From positions 1 through 6,813 of the forward strand of contig JAKAWN010000366.1 in the NCBI GenBank assembly GCA_021827245.1: a stretch of DNA of 6,813 nucleotides, in the 5' to 3' direction. Below, piece by piece: positions 1-6,241 of this stretch; the first letter of the stretch is position 1, and each line of letters begins with the position of its first letter. This DNA is from Acidobacteriota bacterium. GTDB taxonomy: Bacteria > Acidobacteriota > Terriglobia > UBA7540. The notes beneath the pieces are model-generated. The model was not told the origin of the DNA, searched no databases, and saw nothing but the letters and a program-made list of their open reading frames with translations. The position numbers and the translations under genes are program-made.

Positions 1-1938
1 GTATTGCCCCTTTAGGACGACCAGCTGATTAAGATTGGGGTACCAGTTGGCCATATTGCCGGTGATGTTCTGATAGAGCGTGGGGAAGTCGTCGCGCAGG
101 CCCATGTTCAGGGTCAGGCGCGGAGTGGCTTTCCAACTGTCCTGAAAATAGAGGCCAATGCGATTGTTGGCTGGCGTCGCCTCAAGGGGCGCAATGGGGC
201 GGCTCGATGAAGACAAGTCGCCCAGCAAGAAGTCGGCGAAAGGATTCCCTGTGTACCGCCCAGTGAATGAAAAGACCCCGTGGCTAAGGTTTTGTTCGTT
301 AAAAAACTGCCAATGCATAAACGAGAATCCAGCATCAAAGGTATGTTTCCCTCTGATCCACGTCAGGTCGTCAGAGAATTGGTAAGTCTGTTGGACGTCT
401 CCACTTCCCGGATTGTCGTTGAGCCCGTTGAAGCCGGTAATGGCCACCCGCGGCAAGCCCCCCAAACCTGGGAAGCCGGCGGGAATGCCCGGGATCAGGG
501 TGCCGGGTTGGATTGTGTAGTTCTGCGGCTGCCGCCTGTCCCAGATGTGATCCCATCCAATCGAGGCCAGATTCATCAGGTTGGGTGAAAAGATGTGCGT
601 GTAATTGACCGCCAGATTCTGATCAATTTCAGGCTCGCCCACCCCGCCGAATTTATCGGTCCCTCCACCGAAGTAATTCGGCGTCTGCCGGACGTTCCAG
701 TACCGAACCGACAGAGTGTTGTCCTCGTTGAGGTCGTAATCACCCCGGCCTTCATAGCGATAGTTGTCCTGCTGAGTCCCGACGTTCGCGATCCAGTTTG
801 TTCCCAGTCCTCCTGGCTTGTTGGAGGGTAAGTTGGGTGTGTCAAAGTACGGGAAGAGAGCCTTTGAAACGCTGCTGATCCGATTAGCTGGAATCTGATT
901 ATTCAGAAACGGAAGCCCGGTCATCGGATCTTTGACCGGCGGAAGGCCGCTAAAATTGCCATTCAACAGCGCGGTCGTGGGCATCGCCCCTTCCCGCGTC
1001 GTGGAAGTTCGAAAGGTCAGACCCTCAAAACTGCCAAAGAAGAACAGCTTGTTGTGCTTGATCGGCCCGCCCAGCGACCCGCCGAACTGGTTGCGGACAA
1101 ACGGCCCCTTGGGTAAGCTTGTGGCAAAGTAGTTCGCTGCTTCCAGCTTGGCGACGCGGTTATATTCAAAGAGTGAACCATGAAATTGATTCGTCCCGGA
1201 CTTCGTGGAGATGATGATGGCCACTGAGCCCGGGCCGTACTTCGCCGATCCCGTACTGTCAATGACCTTAAATTCGCTGATCGAGTCCAGTGAAGGAAAT
1301 CCCGCTCCCAGGATTTCATTTTCGACCTGCAAGTTTTCCGCTCCGTCGGTCGTTTCGCTGACGCCCCCTCGCCAGGCGTCTCCAGCAATGCGCGCCGTGG
1401 TCCCGGCGTCTTGAACCCCGGGAGCCAGCGCCAGCAAGCCGAAGATGTTCGTCCGGTCGTCGAGCGGCATAGACTCAATTTGGGACGAGTCAATCACGCT
1501 GCCCACCGAGGAGGTGTCCGTTTGCACCACCGGGAGTTTGGCCTTCACCTGGATCGACGTCGTCACGCTGCCTACCGTTAAAACCGCATTCTCCCGGACG
1601 GTCTGGTCCACGCTCAACACCACGTTGGTGATTACGTAAGACTTGAACCCTTTCGCCGAAATTTTGATTTCGTAGGACCCCGGAATAAGGTTCGCAAAAA
1701 GGTAATCCCCAACGCTGTTCGTGCGTGTCGTGGAAGCAACGTTCGTGGCTACATTGCGGAGCATTGCCTGGGCATTGGGGACAACTCGGCCTGAACTATC
1801 GGTAACGCGCCCCAAAATTGATCCTAAAGCCGACTGGGCTCGCATGGACAAGGGCACGGAAAGAAACGACGCGAGCACCAGGGCTATCCCGAACCCCCCG
1901 AGAAATCCTCTGCCCTCCGAGAAACATTGCTTGCACAT
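1..1938 (-). CDS. TonB-dependent receptor, Oar-like, with carboxypeptidase-regulatory-like N-terminal domain (partial, 3' end missing)
   Basis: Reading leftwards from ATG at 1938 the frame stays open for 646 codons to the window edge without a stop; I translated nearly all of it. Residues 1-35 form a signal peptide (hydrophobic core GIALVLASFLSVPLS, then MRAQS). About 37-120 is a CarboxypepD_reg-like beta-sandwich (GSILGRVTDSSGRVVPNA, GDYLFANLIPGSYEIKISAKG). About 130-250 is the plug (SMPLDDRTNIFGLLALAPGV, SISEFKVIDSTGSAKYGPGS), followed by the start of the outer-membrane barrel (STKSGTNQFHGSLFEYNR, NQFGGSLGGPIKHNKLFFFG, then RYEGRGDYDL). Oar-like receptors usually have roughly 1000-1200 residues, so over half is here. 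The start has a strong AAGGAGG at 1943-1949, only 4 nt from the ATG. The family imports large ligands with TonB/ExbBD energy; glycan or amino-sugar oligomer uptake is inferred only from the neighbouring kinase and nanE. It probably has its own promoter at 2147-2176. Confidence 0.93.
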   Translation of the reverse strand, partial: MCKQCFSEGRGFLGGFGIALVLASFLSVPLSMRAQSALGSILGRVTDSSGRVVPNAQAMLRNVATNVASTTRTNSVGDYLFANLIPGSYEIKISAKGFKSYVITNVVLSVDQTVRENAVLTVGSVTTSIQVKAKLPVVQTDTSSVGSVIDSSQIESMPLDDRTNIFGLLALAPGVQDAGTTARIAGDAWRGGVSETTDGAENLQVENEILGAGFPSLDSISEFKVIDSTGSAKYGPGSVAIIISTKSGTNQFHGSLFEYNRVAKLEAANYFATSLPKGPFVRNQFGGSLGGPIKHNKLFFFGSFEGLTFRTSTTREGAMPTTALLNGNFSGLPPVKDPMTGLPFLNNQIPANRISSVSKALFPYFDTPNLPSNKPGGLGTNWIANVGTQQDNYRYEGRGDYDLNEDNTLSVRYWNVRQTPNYFGGGTDKFGGVGEPEIDQNLAVNYTHIFSPNLMNLASIGWDHIWDRRQPQNYTIQPGTLIPGIPAGFPGLGGLPRVAITGFNGLNDNPGSGDVQQTYQFSDDLTWIRGKHTFDAGFSFMHWQFFNEQNLSHGVFSFTGRYTGNPFADFLLGDLSSSSRPIAPLEATPANNRIGLYFQDSWKATPRLTLNMGLRDDFPTLYQNITGNMANWYPNLNQLVVLKGQY

Positions 1939-2253
1939 CAATCCTCCTTCAACCAGCAAATTAAGTGCTCGGATTCAACCCTCCACCGACCGGCGCATGG
2001 CCACGGCCATAATGTGGGCAGGACCCTCGCCCGACGCATCGAGGCGTCCTTCGTCAGGCCGACTGAAAGACAGCGTTCACGACCCAAACTGAGCCTTCCA
2101 GGAATCCGCCTTCCAGTTCCTCCGCGGTTCAGCATAAACAAGCTAGTTTGTATCATAGCTATTTATGAGCTGTCAAGATGGTTTTGCGTTCCTCCGCGCA
2201 GGATCGCGCACGGGTCGGTCGCGGGTGAATCTGCCAACCTTGTCTGCTGCCCA
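1939..2253. other. Intergenic region upstream of the TonB receptor
   Basis: This 315-bp gap lies between the kinase stop and the receptor start, both on the minus strand. It holds a promoter candidate at 2147-2176 and, downstream of it, about 200 nt of leader ending in the AAGGAGG ribosome-binding site. I see no convincing hairpin plus T-run after the kinase stop, so read-through from the nanE-kinase operon into the receptor is possible. A 72-codon minus-strand frame fills 1938-2156, but its ATG lies inside the promoter spacer and its product has no recognisable character. Confidence 0.6.
2147..2176 (-). promoter_or_regulatory. Sigma70-type promoter of the TonB receptor gene
   Basis: On the minus strand a perfect -35 TTGACA (2176-2171) is followed, after 18 bp, by -10 TACAAA (2152-2147). 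A TG one base before the -10 gives an extended -10 (TGATACAAA). Transcription would begin near 2140, giving a leader of about 200 nt before the ATG at 1938. An inverted repeat, AGCTA (2141-2145) with TAGCT (2156-2160), brackets the -10 and could be an operator half-site pair, but 5-bp arms are easily due to chance. Confidence 0.55.
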
Positions 2254-3255
2254 TTATCGAGCGAGACTCCTACATTGTGCCGTCCAGGTTGGCAGAACGG
2301 TCTCCACAGTGACGTTGCCGGCACGATAAGCAAGTAGCAACGAACCGAGTACGGGTGAAAGTTGTGGAGGCTTGAGGTGGCAGGTGGGAAACGCGGTCCG
2401 AACGGAGTCAGTGAAGCTGGAGAGAACCCTCGAACTGTTGAAGGCGCCTCCTGAGTAGGACACCAAAGCTCCGGCCACAACCGACCGGGACCCGGCCCCG
2501 GACGCTTGGGTAAACAGCTTTTCGAGCAGCACCGTAGCTAAGCGCCCCAGCTCCAGCCCGGCCCGCCTTAGGATTCCTTCGGCAATGTCGTCCTTCAACT
2601 CCGCGGCCTCGTTAACCCATGGCGCGAGGCCAGCCAACTTGTCTCGCGAAAAAGCGGCGGAGTAGTACCTACGAATCAGCTCGTAAGGCGATTGAATCCC
2701 CAGCCGCTCGCGGAGCATGGGAGTCAACTGCGTTTTCTCGCCCATCTGATCGAATTCGGCCAACACGGCGCGGACTGCCTCGCGCCCGATCCAGTACGCG
2801 CTGCCTTCATCTCCGAAAGCGTGTCCCCAGCCGCCGACACTCAGCTCGCAGCCTTCAATGTTGCGGCCCCGCGCCACTGAACCCGTTCCGCCAATAACGA
2901 TGACCCCTGGCTTGCCTGCCGTCGCCCCTTCGAGCGCGTTCACCGAATCGTGAACAATGCTCAAGTGAGCGGTCTCCAGAAGCGGCGTGAGGACGCGCCG
3001 CTTGATCTCCAGTTCGCCGGTCATCCCGAAGCAAGCGGCCACAAACTCCAGGGCGTCTGACGGCGCATGGCCGGCGGCTTCGAGGAGTTTTTTCAGTGTG
3101 GACTGAGTGACCGCCTTAAGCCGCGCGGCGCCACCAGGCTCTTCCGTGTGATTGCTGGGTCCACCTGTCGCTTGGGCCAGAATCACGCCGCGCTCATCGC
3201 CCAGAACCATGCGCGTCGAGGTTTGCCCTCCGTCAACCCCGAGAAAGAACTTCAT
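2254..3255 (-). CDS. BadF/BadG/BcrA/BcrD-type kinase, N-acetylglucosamine kinase group
   Basis: This 333-residue cytoplasmic sugar kinase has the ASKHA (actin/hexokinase) fold. Visible motifs, numbered from the ATG: phosphate-1 loop GVDGGQTSTRMVLGD (about 6-20) with D8; HDSVNALEGA with D103, the position of the catalytic base (Asp107 in human NAGK); VIGGTGSVA (about 120-128); and the family signature GGWGHAFGDEGSAYWIG (141-157). The C-terminal half carries VVAGALVSYSGG and LSPVLGSLLLAYRAG, the adenosine-binding part. Length is normal for the family. I prefer ATG at 3255, which has GGGG five bases upstream; an in-frame GTG at 3261 is the alternative, but no Shine-Dalgarno precedes it. The gene starts 12 nt after the nanE stop, so it is co-transcribed. 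The product should phosphorylate GlcNAc at O6; because it travels with NanE, ManNAc is a plausible alternative substrate (inference). A glucosamine kinase or a BadF-family kinase of other specificity cannot be excluded. Confidence 0.88.
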   Translation of the reverse strand: MKFFLGVDGGQTSTRMVLGDERGVILAQATGGPSNHTEEPGGAARLKAVTQSTLKKLLEAAGHAPSDALEFVAACFGMTGELEIKRRVLTPLLETAHLSIVHDSVNALEGATAGKPGVIVIGGTGSVARGRNIEGCELSVGGWGHAFGDEGSAYWIGREAVRAVLAEFDQMGEKTQLTPMLRERLGIQSPYELIRRYYSAAFSRDKLAGLAPWVNEAAELKDDIAEGILRRAGLELGRLATVLLEKLFTQASGAGSRSVVAGALVSYSGGAFNSSRVLSSFTDSVRTAFPTCHLKPPQLSPVLGSLLLAYRAGNVTVETVLPTWTAQCRSLAR

Positions 3256-3267
3256 GCTCACCCCAAA

Positions 3268-3972
3268 TCAGCAGCATGCCCTGTCCCGCAGAGGTGCCCT
3301 CGCAAATCCTTGTGTGAGCCATTCGATTCCTGTAATCGCGGCGCCGACGACGACGGCATAAGCCCCAAGTTCGAACGCCCGTCGAACATCTTCGGGTGTT
3401 CTGACCCTCCCTTCAAGCACGATCGGGACAGTAACCCTCTGGACCAGCTTCTGCAATAGATCAAGCGCCGGCCCCTCGGCGTCGCTCTGCGTATCGTCCG
3501 TGTAACCGCTAAGTGTCGTGCTCACCAAATCCGCGCCAAGCTCTACGGCACGAATGCCTTCCTCGACCGTCGCCACATCCGCCATAACGAGTGCGCCGAG
3601 CTCCCGCTTGGCCAGGTCCATCGCCTGCTCAAGCGAATGACGGCCGGGGCGCCGGCGAATCGTACAGTCGAGTGCGATAATGTCGGCGCCGGCGTAATCA
3701 ACCCCACGGATCGAAGACAAAGTGGGAGTAATGTAAACGGGTGACGATTTGAACCGTAATTTATTGATCCCGATTATCGGCAGGCTCGTCACCCGCCGCA
3801 CGCGGCGAATATTCCTGACGCCGTTGATGCGCACGCCAACGGCTCCTCCGCGCTCGGCCGCCTGAGCCATCGCAGCGATTATCGCGGGCCGATTGAGCGG
3901 AGAATCGGGTGGGGCTTGGCAGGAAACGATCAGCCCGTTCTGGAGCTTTTGAACTGCCTCGGCAACTCCCAT
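3268..3972 (-). CDS. nanE: N-acetylmannosamine-6-phosphate 2-epimerase
   Basis: This TIM-barrel enzyme interconverts ManNAc-6-P and GlcNAc-6-P in sialic acid/ManNAc catabolism. Family landmarks in order (numbering from ATG at 3972): GLIVSCQAPPDSPL near the N-terminus; AERGGAVGVRINGV; LPIIGINKLRF with K71 at the catalytic-lysine position; VYITPTLSSI; GADIIALDCTIRRRPG; LVMADVATVEEG; GADLVSTTLSGYT; PIVLEGRVRTPEDV with E188 at the catalytic-glutamate position; and VVVGAAITGIEWLTQGF at the phosphate-binding end. The 234-residue length fits the family. The frame also allows TTG at 4002 (ten more residues), but the ATG gives the usual N-terminus; neither start has a good Shine-Dalgarno. First gene of a nanE-kinase operon, divergent from the GntR regulator, with promoter candidate at 4081-4109. 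No NanA aldolase or ROK-type NanK is in the window, so the ManNAc source is not shown. Confidence 0.94.
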   Translation of the reverse strand: MGVAEAVQKLQNGLIVSCQAPPDSPLNRPAIIAAMAQAAERGGAVGVRINGVRNIRRVRRVTSLPIIGINKLRFKSSPVYITPTLSSIRGVDYAGADIIALDCTIRRRPGRHSLEQAMDLAKRELGALVMADVATVEEGIRAVELGADLVSTTLSGYTDDTQSDAEGPALDLLQKLVQRVTVPIVLEGRVRTPEDVRRAFELGAYAVVVGAAITGIEWLTQGFARAPLRDRACC

Positions 3973-4080
3973 TTCACAAGGTCCATTGTTCGCGCCCGGC
4001 AAGAACAGAGGTGGCCAACTGCTCTTGAAGGCCTTCTGTCGTCCCTATGGGTTTTCGGATTCGACGCAGGCCACCTCGGT

Positions 4081-4109
4081 ATGCTATGCTGTGCGTAGGT
4101 GAAAGTCAA
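4081..4109 (-). promoter_or_regulatory. Promoter of the nanE-kinase operon
   Basis: On the minus strand TTGACT (4109-4104, five of six matches to the -35 consensus) is followed after exactly 17 bp by TAGCAT (4086-4081, four of six matches to the -10). The start site would be near 4074, about 100 nt upstream of the nanE ATG. Its -10 overlaps the proposed extended -10 of the divergent gntR gene, so the two promoters may compete. Confidence 0.5.
4082..4090 (+). promoter_or_regulatory. Possible extended -10 of the gntR-family gene
   Basis: TGCTATGCT on the plus strand fits the extended -10 pattern (TGn plus TATGCT, four of six). No good -35 lies at 16-18 bp spacing, so an activator or the extended -10 alone would have to serve. 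The start site would be near 4097, about 38 nt before the GTG at 4135. Confidence 0.3.
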
Positions 4110-4110
4110 G

Positions 4111-4122
4111 CTAGCTCGCTAG
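4111..4122. promoter_or_regulatory. Candidate operator: short palindrome CTAGC-TC-GCTAG
   Basis: Perfect 5-bp arms are separated by 2 bp. The site directly abuts the nanE -35 (4104-4109) and runs into the gntR ribosome-binding site (AGGTAGG, 4121-4127), so a dimeric GntR protein bound here could affect both genes. It does not match the known DasR/NagR operator core (TGGTCTAGACCA-like), although it shares CTAG. The arms are short and chance occurrence is realistic; position is the main support. Confidence 0.3.
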
Positions 4123-4134
4123 GTAGGTAAAACT

Positions 4135-4935
4135 GTGGCTCACGCAACCCCCGACCTCGGCGCGGCCTCTCATGCCGCTACACTCACTGCCCTCGACCGC
4201 TCAAGCTTCGTTCCGTATTATCGGCAGATCGCCGATCAAATCAGAAGCCTGACCAGTTCAAAAGAGATCTCCCCTGGGCAACCGCTCTGGTCAGAAGGCG
4301 ATGTCGCCAGCCGGCTGGGCGTCAGCAAGATGACCGTCCGTCAGGCCTTCAACGCTCTTCGCGCCGAGGGTTTGGTAGTGCTCGAAAAGGGAAAAATTGC
4401 GCGCGTCGGCCCTGGACGCGTAGTGAAGAATTTCCAGGAGCTTCGAGGCTTTACGGAGGAGATGCAGCGCCGCAGCGTGATGGTGTCGAGCCGCCTTTTG
4501 GGCATGAAACTCATCTCCCCCGATCCCGAAACGTCCCGAGCCTTGGGCCTCCGAGCAGGGGAGCAAGTTTATCGCATCCGCCGCCTGCGCTTTGCCGATC
4601 AACGCGTGGTTGGCGTCGAAACAACAACTCTCCCCGGTCATCTTTTCCCTGACCTGGAGCAGCAGGACCTCGAGCGCCAATCACTTTACCACATCATCGA
4701 GACCATTTACGGCGTCAGCCTCGATTATTCGGAGGAAGTTCTTCAAGCTGTCCAAGCTTCGAGTGAAGAAGCGCGGTTGTTGAATGTCAAGCGAGGCTTC
4801 CCCCTCTTCTCGATGAGGCGAAAAGTTTACAGCTTCCATGGAAGGCCCATCGAATACACCCACTCGCTTTTCCGGGGCGACCGCTATAGTGCCAGCGTCG
4901 TTTCACGCCGGAACAAATTGCCGTCGCGCGCATAG
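4135..4935 (+). CDS. GntR-family (HutC subfamily) transcriptional regulator with UTRA domain
   Basis: A 266-residue DNA-binding repressor or activator. After a 24-residue N-terminal tail, residues about 25-95 form the winged helix (VPYYRQIADQIRS, then LWSEGDVASRLGVSKMTVRQ with recognition helix SKMTVRQAFNAL). Residues about 103-255 form the UTRA ligand domain: FTEEMQRRSVMVSSRLLG, GLRAGEQVYRIRRLRFAD, VGVETTTLP (E162 in the effector pocket region), SLYHIIETIYGVSLDYSEE, and GRPIEYTHSLFRGDRY near the end. The wing reads EKGKIARVG rather than the usual GKGTFV, a modest departure. Start is GTG at 4135 with AGGTAGG (4121-4127) seven bases upstream. It is transcribed divergently from nanE. HutC-type UTRA regulators of this kind (NagR/YvoA, DasR) sense GlcN-6-P or GlcNAc-6-P; control of nanE-kinase by such a sugar phosphate is inferred from context. 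Confidence 0.92.
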   Translation: MAHATPDLGAASHAATLTALDRSSFVPYYRQIADQIRSLTSSKEISPGQPLWSEGDVASRLGVSKMTVRQAFNALRAEGLVVLEKGKIARVGPGRVVKNFQELRGFTEEMQRRSVMVSSRLLGMKLISPDPETSRALGLRAGEQVYRIRRLRFADQRVVGVETTTLPGHLFPDLEQQDLERQSLYHIIETIYGVSLDYSEEVLQAVQASSEEARLLNVKRGFPLFSMRRKVYSFHGRPIEYTHSLFRGDRYSASVVSRRNKLPSRA

Positions 4936-5164
4936 CTTGAATTCGCATGGTGTGAGGGCGCGTTGGCCGCCTTGCGGGGGAACAAAGAGTGCCTTGTCGG
5001 ACGGGGATTCAGGTTAATTTTTTGAGAGCCACATGAGCGGGAAAGAACGGCGGGGAACGTAAGCAACGGCTATGTTCCGATTCTCGAACTTGGTCGAGGG
5101 CGCTCAATCGCGATCGGGGCAACGCGCCCTGCCCCTTTGATTAGCGCAAGATCCGCATCCGTAG

Positions 5165-5187
5165 GTACGCGCGATTCGGGCGCGTAC
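5165..5187. repeat. 8-bp inverted repeat (hairpin)
   Basis: GTACGCGC and its exact complement GCGCGTAC are separated by a 7-base loop. No T-run follows on either strand, so it does not look like an intrinsic terminator. Function unknown; one such repeat in a window this size is near chance expectation. Confidence 0.4.
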
Positions 5188-5344
5188 AGAGCGAAGAGGG
5201 GATTTGCTTTTCGATCGGAGGCCTGAAGAAAACATTGAGCAGGTCGTGTTGATGGTTCAGCCTGCCTTGTTCAACACCCCAGCACACAACAGTAATCTTT
5301 TACCGGCCAGCATAGTCTCTGTAGGACTCATCAAGGAAGAAGTA

Positions 5345-5374
5345 ATGCATGTCTCTGCGAAGGGGCGCGCATAA
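5345..5374 (+). other. Short frame with a strong ribosome-binding site, in frame with the downstream gene
   Basis: AAGGAAGA (5333-5340) lies seven bases before ATG 5345, counting from the AAGGA core. The frame reads nine codons (MHVSAKGRA) and stops at TAA 5372-5374. GTG 5384 then reopens the same frame nine bases later. It may be an upstream leader ORF, or the original N-terminus of the gene broken by a nonsense change. Confidence 0.3.
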
Positions 5375-5383
5375 ACCAAAGTC

Positions 5384-6175
5384 GTGCCCCGCTATCGGTG
5401 GTACAATCCCGCATTGTATCACGTGGCGATAGACGACCACCCGTTTGACGCTCTCGAAAAGCAATTCCAGATGGAAGACCTCTCCGTGTCTCCCGTGGGA
5501 AAGGCGATTCTATCAGTCGCCGAAAAATTGCCACTCGGCTGGCCGCTGGACAAAATTGTCGAGGGCTTGAAGAACCATCTGGCCCAGGATTCCCACGACC
5601 GAATGCGCCTTATGCTGGAGACCTGTATGAATGAGCTCCGAAGGCACGACACCGAGATCAGTCAACTGCGCGAGCGAATGGATACCGCAGAGCGGCAGGC
5701 GCGTGAAGAAACCGTGGGAGGGCTGATGCTTGACGCCGCGCAAAAGGCCGAGAACACGCGATCCGAAGAACGTGTAAAGCATATCGGCCTCATCCTGGCC
5801 AATGTCATCGTCGAACCGAGGCCTGCAGATGGAGACGAAGTGGAAGAGATGATGCGTGTTGCGATGGAGCTGGGCGACAAGGATATCTGGTACCTTCGGC
5901 AATTAATCGGGATTCAGGGTTCTATGCTTTCGCGACAGGATCACATTCCCCGCTTTCAGGCGCACCAAAGCTGGGAGCACGGGCCATGGGGAAACAAGGT
6001 CGACCCCGAAATTGACAGCGTGTTTAGCAAGCTTGAGGGTTATGGTCTCGTGGCGCGGATTCCGCCGCCAAACAATCTGAACATCTCGGCTGATTTTCAA
6101 AACCGATATGTGCTCCTTAAGAAGGGCGCGCGCTTTGCGGCGTTAATACGGGACGCCTCCAGCAGTCGGTCATAG
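5384..6175 (+). CDS. Hypothetical protein with coiled-coil centre and probable C-terminal winged helix
   Basis: I do not recognise this 263-residue protein. It has no signal peptide and no membrane segment, so it is probably cytoplasmic. Residues about 30-66 (EDLSVSPVGKAILSVAEKLP, then LGWPLDKIVEGLKNHL) look like an amphipathic helical N-terminal module. Residues about 73-130 are charged, heptad-like helix (NELRRHDTEISQLRERMDTA), ending in RSEERVKHIGLILANVI. Residues about 205-257 (DSVFSKLEGYGLVARIP, then NRYVLLKKGARFAALIRD) resemble a winged-helix end with a wing and a final helix. The first start after the upstream stop is GTG at 5384, without a nearby Shine-Dalgarno; GTG 5423 and ATG 5471 are in-frame alternatives, and ATG 5471 gives a natural-looking N-terminus. 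A much better ribosome-binding start at 5345 is in the same frame but cut off by TAA at 5372-5374. The gene converges on the transposase. It could be a stress, phage-defence or regulatory protein, but nothing here proves that. Confidence 0.72.
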   Translation: MPRYRWYNPALYHVAIDDHPFDALEKQFQMEDLSVSPVGKAILSVAEKLPLGWPLDKIVEGLKNHLAQDSHDRMRLMLETCMNELRRHDTEISQLRERMDTAERQAREETVGGLMLDAAQKAENTRSEERVKHIGLILANVIVEPRPADGDEVEEMMRVAMELGDKDIWYLRQLIGIQGSMLSRQDHIPRFQAHQSWEHGPWGNKVDPEIDSVFSKLEGYGLVARIPPPNNLNISADFQNRYVLLKKGARFAALIRDASSSRS

Positions 6176-6241
6176 GGCCGTCGTAATACCGCCAGAAGGT
6201 GTCCCGGAGTTCGTTGGAGGTGAGCGGCGGCTCGATTCATT

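Larger units (their letters stand above)
4936..5383. other. Gene-free stretch with several small inverted repeats
   Basis: I find no convincing coding region, tRNA or terminator in these 448 bases. They contain small inverted repeats: 5054-5061 with 5071-5078 (8 bp, one G-U), 5083-5087 with 5094-5098 (5 bp), GGGCGC 5098-5103 with GCGCCC 5124-5129, GTACGCGC 5165-5172 with 5180-5187 (8 bp, 7-nt loop), and GTGTTGA 5246-5252 with TCAACAC 5271-5277. The run of six Ts at about 5016-5021 after gntR has no stem before it. Near the right end is a good Shine-Dalgarno with ATG at 5345 that opens only a 9-codon frame. Confidence 0.5.

Noticed and set aside
1017..1493. 158-codon minus-strand frame inside the receptor gene
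   Set aside because: It is an out-of-frame shadow; the frame starting at 1938 is continuously open here and gives the clear plug-domain sequence.
1938..2156. 72-codon minus-strand frame directly before the TonB receptor, its stop overlapping the receptor ATG (TGATG)
   Set aside because: Its ATG lies between the -35 and -10 of the proposed promoter, upstream of the expected start site, and its product (many R, W and P, no domain) looks like chance translation of leader DNA.
2163..2480. 105-codon minus-strand frame overlapping the kinase end
   Set aside because: It overlaps the real kinase frame antiparallel in codon phase, has no domain features, and would start inside the kinase gene.
4996..5024. 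Possible intrinsic terminator after gntR (six Ts at about 5016-5021)
   Set aside because: No stable stem precedes the T-run; only a 3-bp CCT/AGG pairing can be made.
5098..5140. GGGCGC/GCGCCC stem as a terminator
   Set aside because: The loop is 20 nt and the sequence after the stem (TGCCCCTTTGA) has no proper T-tract.
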